From: SIG653 sp045577455
GTDB lineage: Bacteria; Bacillota; Clostridia; Oscillospirales; CAG-382
Reading direction: 5' to 3'
Length of the DNA stretch: 64,000 nt
Assembly (NCBI GenBank): GCA_045577455.1
Contig: JAZNIJ010000211.1
Span: 1-64,000 of the forward strand
Below the pieces are notes generated by a model. The model was not told the origin of the DNA, ran no database searches, and saw only the letters and a program-made list of their open reading frames with translations. The position numbers and the translations under genes are program-made. This document shows positions 54,088 through 60,869 of the stretch, in pieces. Position 1 is the first letter of the stretch; the number at the start of each line of letters is the position of its first letter.

Positions 54088-54500
54088 ATATTTATGCGTT
54101 TTATATTACCTAAAACTGTTTCGTATTCATTACCTATATCAGTATTAGTAAGAACAATAGCATTCTTAAGTCTTAACAAACTATTAATTGAAAACTCATT
54201 ATTTATCCAGATTTTTTTGGTGTTATAATTAAATTTGTCTAATCTATATTCCAATTCATTTATTTTTTTTGAAAGGATATACAAATGCGTATCTGTCAGC
54301 GAAAAATAACTTTCTTTGCAATCAAATACAAATTTGTCTTTTCTCAAATGTTCTACATATAATTGAAAAATATTAATATCAGACAATGATTCACCGTTGC
54401 TTCGCAAATGAGTTTTCAAATAATCTAAGCTAATCCAGCTTATATCCTTTGTTTTTATTCTGTCGACCAAAGATTCAATTGTATCAATTGTTGCTGTCAT
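54084..54500 (-). CDS. Hypothetical cytoplasmic protein, second gene of a two-gene unit
   Basis: The 138-aa product (MTATIDTIESLVDRIKTKDI...) is hydrophilic with a winged-helix-like pattern: SWISLDYLKTHLRSNGESLS, then KFVFDCKESYFSLTD. It overlaps the stop of the upstream membrane-protein gene (ATGA) and has AAAGGAG 9 nt upstream of its ATG, so the two are co-translated. No family recognised. Confidence 0.68.
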   Translation of the reverse strand: MTATIDTIESLVDRIKTKDISWISLDYLKTHLRSNGESLSDINIFQLYVEHLRKDKFVFDCKESYFSLTDTHLYILSKKINELEYRLDKFNYNTKKIWINNEFSINSLLRLKNAIVLTNTDIGNEYETVLGNIKRINI

Positions 54501-54943
54501 ATTAACTTTTTCTCCTTTTCCATCCGGGTGCAAAGTGCGTGTAACTTTCTTTGAAAGTTATTGGCTGTGTTTTCGACATCACTTGAGTTTTTACTTTTTT
54601 CTGCCATGGAAATAAGTTCTTTTATATCTGGCACAACATTTTTCTTTAAAAGGTTACCATAATTTATGAGTATATCATCAAGTTGCTCAATTACCCAATC
54701 GTATACCGTATTTCCACATATTGTTGAATCTTTTTTTAAGGTTTCCTCATAGGACCTTAATATTTTAATTCGATCATCAATATCTTTTAAATACTCCGAC
54801 TTTTCAACATATAGTAACAACGATCTCTTGATTCCTACCGTGGTTAATAATGTCCATATCGTTATAATTAGTCCTATCCACGATAAAATGTCGGTTACAG
54901 CCGAAAAATAATCCCAAAAGCCCCATTGAACTACATTCTCCAG
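54497..54943 (-). CDS. Membrane-anchored hypothetical protein with a probable non-ATG start
   Basis: An uninterrupted frame reads from the TAG at 54983-54985 to the stop at 54497. Its N-terminal part (WDYFSAVTDILSWIGLIITI, then WTLLTTVGIKRS) is a convincing membrane helix ending in basic residues, followed by a coiled, hydrophilic domain of about 105 aa. No ATG, GTG or TTG exists in frame before the helix. CTG at 54943 has AGAGGTG 7 nt upstream and is the most likely start (148 aa). The first standard start (TTG, 54820) would remove the helix. Promoter just upstream at 54987-55015. Confidence 0.6.
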   Translation of the reverse strand: MENVVQWGFWDYFSAVTDILSWIGLIITIWTLLTTVGIKRSLLLYVEKSEYLKDIDDRIKILRSYEETLKKDSTICGNTVYDWVIEQLDDILINYGNLLKKNVVPDIKELISMAEKSKNSSDVENTANNFQRKLHALCTRMEKEKKLI

Positions 54944-54986
54944 GATAACGCACCTCTTTTCTATATACAGACCTACCCTAATCTAG

Positions 54987-55015
54987 ATTTTAGCACAAAC
55001 ACTACAAAATGTCAA
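54987..55015 (-). promoter_or_regulatory. Promoter for the two-gene hypothetical unit
   Basis: On the minus strand TTGACA (55015-55010), 17 bp, TAAAAT (54992-54987). Transcription would begin about 35-40 bp before the CTG at 54943. Confidence 0.72.
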
Positions 55016-55032
55016 TATACTTAAATGTATAC

Positions 55033-55075
55033 AACAAACCCGAACGTTTCACCAATCGGTAAAAGGTTCGGGTTT
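55033..55075 (-). terminator. Terminator of tRNA-Leu
   Basis: AAACCCGAAC (55036-55045) pairs with GTTCGGGTTT (55066-55075). The minus strand then continues GTTTGTTGTAT, a weak T tract. Confidence 0.6.
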
Positions 55076-55083
55076 GAATGCTT

Positions 55084-55166
55084 TGGTGCGGCCGATGGGA
55101 CTTGAACCCATACGGTTGCCCACACGCCCCTCAAACGTGCGCGTCTGCCAGTTCCGCCACGGCCGC
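55084..55166 (-). tRNA. tRNA-Leu (GAG), CCA encoded
   Basis: Acceptor stem GCGGCCG (55166-55160) pairs with the 3' CGGCCGC, followed by A and an encoded CCA (55086-55084). The T arm contains GGGTTCAAGTCCC. The anticodon stem CACGT/GCGTG encloses TTGAGGG, giving anticodon GAG. A long variable arm confirms a class II Leu tRNA of 83 nt. Confidence 0.93.
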
Positions 55167-55208
55167 ATACCATTTTAATTGAGGGTGTTTCCCTCAGAGA
55201 GCTTATTC

Positions 55209-55236
55209 ATTATATCACAAATTTTGTATTTGTCAA
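55209..55236 (-). promoter_or_regulatory. Promoter of tRNA-Leu
   Basis: On the minus strand TTGACA (55236-55231), 16 bp, TATAAT (55214-55209), about 43 bp before the tRNA 5' end. Confidence 0.82.
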
Positions 55237-55404
55237 TACCTTTTTGAAAAAAACTTTCTTTTTTATCAAAAAATATTGTCAAGAAAATTTTCAAATTAAA
55301 TTCTACCCATATCCTAAAAGTAGAATTTACTTTGGGGAATAAAATATGGTAGAATTTGGTTTGAAAAAAGGCGGCGTTATACAAAATCGAAAATTACAAG
55401 AAAG

Positions 55405-55446
55405 ATAAAAATGCCCCTGCCGTAAAGTTTTTCGGTAAGGGCATTT
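55405..55446 (-). terminator. Terminator of the small membrane protein gene
   Basis: AAATGCCC (409-416) pairs with GGGCATTT (439-446), with an inner CCG/CGG pair; the minus strand continues into TTTTATCTTTC. Confidence 0.7.
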
Positions 55447-55537
55447 GAAATGATGAAAGAATTGCCGAATTTTAAAACGGCAACAGCTAAATAACAAGCT
55501 GTTCAAAGAGGGAATCTGATTTTTTGTTCAGCACCAT

Positions 55538-55723
55538 TTATCGAGACCACATCAGATACAACGATACGGAAACGATAAACACTAATGCTGTTGCTCCAAC
55601 CATAAGCGAAGGAATTGACAGCAAAGCATCGCAAGCTAAAAACATACCGGTGCTGAATGCACAAAGAATCCCTGAAAGGCAACCTATTATAGAAGCACAT
55701 TTTACTTTGAAGGACTTTTCCAT
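55538..55723 (-). CDS. 61-aa small membrane protein
   Basis: The product (MEKSFKVKCASIIGCLSGIL...) has a short basic start and two hydrophobic helices (about 10-30 and 37-58), ending SLYLMWSR. GAGGTG precedes the ATG at 55723 by 6 nt. It has its own terminator. No family recognised. Confidence 0.68.
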   Translation of the reverse strand: MEKSFKVKCASIIGCLSGILCAFSTGMFLACDALLSIPSLMVGATALVFIVSVSLYLMWSR

Positions 55724-55920
55724 ATTGCGCACCTCATTATTTTATCTACAATATCATTTTAATAGAAAGAGAAGTCTTTTTCAACCAATAAAATGAAAAA
55801 CAAAAAAGAATAAATATGTGCAAAAAACCTCTAAAGGGGCAATATGTAAAGAATTATAGTTTTTTAAGTAAAACATTTATGTAACATCGCTATAAATAGT
55901 TAGAATTCTTTTGTTCTTAC

Positions 55921-57441
55921 TTAAGGAATCAAAATAGATTTAACACCTTTTGCAACGATTCCATCCGATGTGAAAGAAGAAGCATTCTCTTTTTCCATTT
56001 TAACAGGGTCTATTCCATATTCTTTTGAAATATCCCAAAGAGTTTCCTTTTCGTTTGGGTAATAGATTGTGATGCGGCTTTTATCCCTTGTTTCTCTCGC
56101 AGAAGAAGGTGAAAAATCTGAAATCACCTCTTGGCTTCTTGCTTCGTAACGCCTTATAGTTGCATTTGCTGAAACTCTCACAGTAATTACATCACGCCCT
56201 GTAATCATTGAAGAAGCTCCCGTTGGTATAACCGAACAGCGACAAAAGGCACTTCCCGACATTTCCGGAAACATTTCGGAAAAATTAACGGTAAAACTAA
56301 CGCTGTCAATTCCACTTTCCGTCTTTCCTAAAACAGATATTCCACAAATTCCGTTAATTTTCTCTCCTTGTTCTGTTTTTTCAACGGATTCAACATCCAT
56401 AACGACATTTGTGTCATATATTTCAGATATCTCTGTGCCGGGAATTTCAAAAATTTTTTCAATAGTAAATGGGCGCGAAAAAACATCAACAAGCTCATTG
56501 AAATTAAGAGTTTCTGTTTTTGCCGAAAGAAGGTCTGAGGGCGAGAACACATCCCTTGGTAGTTCCTCGTTTTTTTCTTTGACTCTGAAAATCGTTAAAG
56601 TTGGAGAGTAAAAGAACCTTAAAACCCTGTCTTCACCATATTTATCAATATCTTTTTCTGCCATTTGGTTGTTAACCGCAAGATAATAGTAAATGATTGT
56701 GTTTTCGTCTATGGCTTCGTTCTCTATGGTTAACGAAATAGGAACGGAGCGTGAAAACAGATTGTATTTTCCGTCTCCCTCGTAAAACACCTTAAAAATC
56801 GCGGAGGTATTAAGGGTTACAGACTCGAAAGATTTAACAATATCTAAGGGGATAAGACGGACAGATGAAAAAATAATCTTATCAACGGAAGGATATGAGC
56901 TGTCAACGGTAAATTCTTCTTCAAAAGAAAAAGACTGGGTTAAAGGCGGCAAAAACTCCTGAAACGGAAAGTTTATCGTATCATAAAATAAAATATTGTT
57001 TCCTGAATTGATATCGGGAATCTCTGTTGCAACATTCTCATTTGCTTCAAGATGAATTTTATTTTTACCCTTTATGTATAACTTTCTTGGAGAAATAACC
57101 TTACAGCTTATAAATGTGCAAAAAACTTTGGCAAAAGTTAAAAGATTTTCCGAATCTGTTTTCATATCAATGCTAACGTCAAAATCATCGGAGAAGTTTA
57201 ACGGTTCAACGCTTCCGTCCTCAGCGGATTGATAAAGTATTCTGAAAGTGTTTTTTCCAAACACATCGGCAATGTTGCTTTTAGTTGTAACATCGGTTAT
57301 TTCAGGCAATGATTCAATTTGAATGAGCTTTGATATCCCCGCCATAGTTTCGGGTAATTCGTATTCTTTCTCCCATTCTGTATATGTGTATCCGCTGTAT
57401 GCGGTTTTTGGGAGGTAAACTGTTTTTTTAGGTGTATTCAT
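55921..57441 (-). CDS. SipL-like spore morphogenesis protein (DUF3794 plus LysM)
   Basis: In Clostridioides difficile SipL binds SpoIVA and helps assemble the coat. This 506-aa protein has repeated DUF3794-type beta domains (about residues 150-430) and a C-terminal LysM-like motif (YYPNEKETLWDISKEYGIDP, about 452-500). It has no signal peptide and should act in the mother cell. The ATG at 57441 follows AAGGCGG, which is inside a long hairpin that may control translation. pepV lies 78 bp upstream. Confidence 0.87.
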   Translation of the reverse strand: MNTPKKTVYLPKTAYSGYTYTEWEKEYELPETMAGISKLIQIESLPEITDVTTKSNIADVFGKNTFRILYQSAEDGSVEPLNFSDDFDVSIDMKTDSENLLTFAKVFCTFISCKVISPRKLYIKGKNKIHLEANENVATEIPDINSGNNILFYDTINFPFQEFLPPLTQSFSFEEEFTVDSSYPSVDKIIFSSVRLIPLDIVKSFESVTLNTSAIFKVFYEGDGKYNLFSRSVPISLTIENEAIDENTIIYYYLAVNNQMAEKDIDKYGEDRVLRFFYSPTLTIFRVKEKNEELPRDVFSPSDLLSAKTETLNFNELVDVFSRPFTIEKIFEIPGTEISEIYDTNVVMDVESVEKTEQGEKINGICGISVLGKTESGIDSVSFTVNFSEMFPEMSGSAFCRCSVIPTGASSMITGRDVITVRVSANATIRRYEARSQEVISDFSPSSARETRDKSRITIYYPNEKETLWDISKEYGIDPVKMEKENASSFTSDGIVAKGVKSILIP

Positions 57442-57448
57442 AAATAAA

Positions 57449-57494
57449 CCGCCTTTCTTGCATATATCGTTTAGTAAGATATATGAGAAAGGCG
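57449..57494 (-). promoter_or_regulatory. Hairpin that masks the sipL-like ribosome binding site
   Basis: On the minus strand CGCCTTTC (57494-57487) pairs with GAAAGGCG (57457-57450), and the inner CATATATC/GATATATG pair (57485-57478 and 57468-57461) stacks on it. The SD AAGGCGG lies in the 3' arm. No T run follows, so this is more likely a translational switch than a terminator. Confidence 0.7.
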
Positions 57495-57518
57495 ATTGTT
57501 TTATGATAGCAAAATAAT

Positions 57519-58928
57519 TTAATATTTTTCGGCAAGGGATATAAACAGTAATGTGAAGATTTTTATGCAATCCTCGAATTCTGCTTGTGAAATATACTCA
57601 TCGTTTTCGTGCGCTCCACCTTTACCGTTGCCGAAAAGGGAAATATACTTTTCCTGTATAGCACCGTAAACATATGTGTTAGGAAAAATTTTTGCATAAG
57701 TTCCTCCACCAATTGTATATGGTGAGCTCATATCATTTGTAACTTCTCTGTAGCAATCCAAAAGGATTTCAATTTCCTTGCTGTCTGCGGGAATGTAATA
57801 CGGATTTGAACGGCCGCCCGTTTCGAGAATAAAATTGTTTTCTTGGCAAAAACTCTCTAATTTTTTTATAATGCTGTCCCATTCTTTAGTCACGGGAAGT
57901 CGAATATTGAAGGATTGAACAATGGAATCCCCAACGGTTTTTGCAACGCCTGCAACGCAGGTGAGATATCCCGACGGCTCATCTTCGCAGTTGATTCCCA
58001 AAACCTCGCCCTTATAATCAAAAGCTGAGTTTTTCAAAAATTCAAATGCTTCTTTTTCCTTTCCTGAAACAGGAACATTTTCAAGTATATATTCCGCCAA
58101 AAGTCCAATAGCATTTAAACCGCTCTGAGGTATTGCAGCGTGCGCGGTAATTCCCTCTGCGGAAAGTTCAATACCATTTGCTGTGATTCTCTCTTTTGAA
58201 TCAAGGGGAAAGCATTGGGAAAGCTCTGCCTTTGCATTTCCTGCAACAGCGTTTTTAACTGTTCCACCCGAAAAGCTCTTAACTTTTGATAGGCAACCAG
58301 GAATTGTTATATAAACGGTTGTGATACCCTTTTCTCCAATACAAACAGGAAAATTGGCATCGGGAGTTATGGAAAAGAAGGGAGCTTTGTGTTTTTTAAG
58401 GTAGTAGGGAAGGTCGTTCATCCCTGTTTCTTCGTTGCATCCTGCAATTATTGATATATCAAAGGGCAACGCTTTCCCATATTCTTCTTTTATATATTTC
58501 ATCGCATACATAGCGGCAACGAGAGGGCCTTTATCGTCTTCTGTTCCTCTGCCCATATAAACGCCATCGCGGATGGTGAGCTCAAATGGGTTACAGCTCC
58601 ATGTTGAGCTTTCTGCGGGAACAACATCAATATGACCAACAACGCCAACTTCGTTTTCAAATCCGTCTTTATATGGAGCTGTTCTTTTTGTGGATGTTTT
58701 CAGAGTAACTTTTCCACAGCGATAGTCTATGTTTTCACATTCAAAGCCGTGATTTTTTCCCATTTCAAGAAGGGTATCAAGTGCATCACCAACATTTTTT
58801 CCGAAAACCTTTTCGCCGTCTGCTGTGCCTTCAACGCTGGGGATGGAAATAATGCGTGATAAATCCTTTAAATAACTATCTCTGTTTCTTTCAATGAATT
58901 CTGAAATCCTTTTAATTGTTTCTGTCAT
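57519..58928 (-). CDS. M20 family dipeptidase (PepV-like)
   Basis: This zinc peptidase cleaves dipeptides. The 469-aa product shows VVGHIDVVPAES (first metal His and Asp), GRGTEDDKGPLVAAMYAM (bridging Asp), AGCNEETGMND (catalytic Glu pair) and, near the end, GGAHENDEYIS (last metal His). AGGGAGC lies 6 nt before the ATG. PepV-type enzymes are cytoplasmic. Confidence 0.93.
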   Translation of the reverse strand: MTETIKRISEFIERNRDSYLKDLSRIISIPSVEGTADGEKVFGKNVGDALDTLLEMGKNHGFECENIDYRCGKVTLKTSTKRTAPYKDGFENEVGVVGHIDVVPAESSTWSCNPFELTIRDGVYMGRGTEDDKGPLVAAMYAMKYIKEEYGKALPFDISIIAGCNEETGMNDLPYYLKKHKAPFFSITPDANFPVCIGEKGITTVYITIPGCLSKVKSFSGGTVKNAVAGNAKAELSQCFPLDSKERITANGIELSAEGITAHAAIPQSGLNAIGLLAEYILENVPVSGKEKEAFEFLKNSAFDYKGEVLGINCEDEPSGYLTCVAGVAKTVGDSIVQSFNIRLPVTKEWDSIIKKLESFCQENNFILETGGRSNPYYIPADSKEIEILLDCYREVTNDMSSPYTIGGGTYAKIFPNTYVYGAIQEKYISLFGNGKGGAHENDEYISQAEFEDCIKIFTLLFISLAEKY

Positions 58929-59001
58929 GCTTTGCTCCCTATCTTTTGTTTTGGCTGTATACGCTCTTGATATTTATTACAACAATAAGTAAGAAACCGC
59001 G

Positions 59002-59517
59002 TTATCCTTTATATATATTGGAAGAAATTCTCTCAAGAGCTTTCTTGAAAGTTTCTTCTGTTGTACTAAGTAAGGCAGAAATTTCTTTTCCCATAGCAGA
59101 ATAATCTGCTATTGCTTTTTTGATTCCCTCTGCACTTTTTTCTGCATCGTTTAAAATAGATACAATTTGGTCATTTGCTTTTATTCTTGCTTCAGCAATA
59201 ATAAGTTCAGCTTTTTTGTTTGCATCGTCCACTATTTCAGATGCCTTAACCTCTGCAAGAAGGAGCTTTTCACCCATATCTGCACAAAGGCGTTCATATT
59301 TTTTCTTCATTTCGTTAAGGTCTTCGCTTTGCGATGCTTCAACGGTGGCCGGTGTGGTAGTGGCGTTTTGTGAGAGCTTCCTCACCTCATCCTCAAGCTC
59401 TTTTATCCTTTTGTTTTTTTCAGCAAGTGTTGCTTCGTGAGCATCGTTTTGTTGTTTTATAAAATTGTTGACTTCGTCTCTGTCATAACCTTTTTTTGAT
59501 TCAGTGAAAACAGGCAT
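59002..59517 (-). CDS. DivIVA-domain protein
   Basis: The 171-aa product begins with the DivIVA N-terminal motif FTESKKGYDRDEVNNFI, followed by coiled coils (about 20-50 and 68-130) and an Ala/Ser-rich end. DivIVA-family proteins sit at curved membranes and organise poles or division. The N-terminal region lacks the hydrophobic pair of B. subtilis DivIVA as far as I can see, so it may be GpsB- or SepIVA-like. GAAAGGAG precedes the ATG. Confidence 0.83.
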   Translation of the reverse strand: MPVFTESKKGYDRDEVNNFIKQQNDAHEATLAEKNKRIKELEDEVRKLSQNATTTPATVEASQSEDLNEMKKKYERLCADMGEKLLLAEVKASEIVDDANKKAELIIAEARIKANDQIVSILNDAEKSAEGIKKAIADYSAMGKEISALLSTTEETFKKALERISSNIYKG

Positions 59518-59645
59518 AATTTATCTCCTTTCAGTGTATACATCAACATAATATCACATTTTTCGCAGAATTAAAAGGGCTTTTGCAAAATTTTTATATA
59601 TTTTTTCAAAAATACAAATATATTATTCCGAGAGGGGGAACAAAA

Positions 59646-60869
59646 ATGGGGAAAACAGAGGTTGCAATTACCTTTCCGTGCGTTATTCTTTTAACTTTAT
59701 TTGGTATATATTTCACTTTTAAATCAAGAGCGTTGCAAATAAGGGGGATAAAACAGCTTATTTCCAACAATAAAAACAAAGAAGCACTTTCTGCTTTCGC
59801 AACAGCCCTTGGAGGCACAGTTGGGGTTGGAAGTATAACGGGTATAGGTTATGCAATAGGCGAGGGTGGGCTTGGCAGTATTTTCTGGATGTGGCTATCA
59901 TCTTTTTTGGGAATGGGAATAAAATATGCAGAAACATACATAGCTGTGAAGCACAGACGAGGACCAATTGGCGGTGCAATGGTGGTGTTGAGAGAAGCGG
60001 GGTATGCAAGATTGGGTATTGCCTTTGCCATTCTTGCCCTCATTGCATCTCTCGGAGGCGGAAATTCAGCTCAAAGCGGAGCTATGTCAGAAGCGTTTTC
60101 TCGCATTGGCGTATCGTCGGTATGGGTTGCAGTTCTTTCGGGTATATTGCTTGTTGCTGTTATTTTTGGTGGAAAAGAGAGAATTGCGAAAGTTAATTCA
60201 TATTTAGTACCTCTTGCGACCGTTCTCTATGTTTTGGGAACGCTTTTTATACTTTTAAAAACGGGTGAAAAAATCCCCGAAACTTTTTCTATGATTTTTA
60301 AAGAAGCGTTTGGAATAAAACAGATGGGATGCGGAATTTCCGCATATATGCTAACAAGGGCTTTGCGTGTTGGAACTGTGAGAGGAGTGTTTTCTCACGA
60401 AGCAGGAATGGGCTCATCCCCCATTGCCCACGCAAGCGCAAATGGGGTAGACTCATTTAATCAAGGACTTCTTGGGATTGCAGAAATATATGTTGATACC
60501 TTTATTGTTGGAACTCTCACAGCGTTGTGCTTGGTTTGTAATAATACAAATTCTGTGCCTTTGCTGTTTTTAAAGCATTTTGGCAAGGGCGGTGGGGTGT
60601 TATTTGCAATTTTTATGGGAGTGTTTGCCTTTGCTGCGGTTTTAAGCTGGTGTTTTTACAGCGAAAGCTGTATTGCTTTTTTGTTTGGAAGGAAAAGCTG
60701 CGTATCAACAATGTATAAAATTCTTGCCGTTGCTGCTTTTTCTCTTGGTTGTGTTGCACCTATAAATCTTTCATGGAAAGCTGCGGATATACTCAATTGT
60801 CTTATGGCTTATCCAAATTTATTTTTGTTATTTATAAAAAGGAAGGAGATTGTTTATGAAAGAGGATAA
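59646..60869 (+). CDS. Sodium:alanine symporter family protein (AGCS)
   Basis: The 407-aa membrane protein couples sodium (or proton) flux to uptake of alanine or glycine. Family signatures include ALGGTVGVGSITGIGYAIGEGG, FWMWLSSFLGMGIKYAE and the VRGVFSHEAGMGSSPIAHA block. Members are usually 440-490 aa, so the N-terminus is short. GAGAGGGGG precedes the ATG. Its last codons overlap the P-type ATPase start by 14 bp. Confidence 0.92.
   Translation: MGKTEVAITFPCVILLTLFGIYFTFKSRALQIRGIKQLISNNKNKEALSAFATALGGTVGVGSITGIGYAIGEGGLGSIFWMWLSSFLGMGIKYAETYIAVKHRRGPIGGAMVVLREAGYARLGIAFAILALIASLGGGNSAQSGAMSEAFSRIGVSSVWVAVLSGILLVAVIFGGKERIAKVNSYLVPLATVLYVLGTLFILLKTGEKIPETFSMIFKEAFGIKQMGCGISAYMLTRALRVGTVRGVFSHEAGMGSSPIAHASANGVDSFNQGLLGIAEIYVDTFIVGTLTALCLVCNNTNSVPLLFLKHFGKGGGVLFAIFMGVFAFAAVLSWCFYSESCIAFLFGRKSCVSTMYKILAVAAFSLGCVAPINLSWKAADILNCLMAYPNLFLLFIKRKEIVYERG

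Larger units (their letters stand above)
55167..55537 (-). other. AT-rich region upstream of tRNA-Leu
   Basis: Holds the tRNA promoter and the terminator of the small membrane protein gene. The one open frame across it (55175-55384) is AT-rich, lacks an RBS and overlaps the promoter, so I do not call it. Confidence 0.65.

Noticed and set aside
55175..55384. 69-aa open frame upstream of tRNA-Leu
   Set aside because: It is AT-rich, lacks an RBS, and covers the tRNA promoter; the amino acid pattern is that of translated non-coding DNA.
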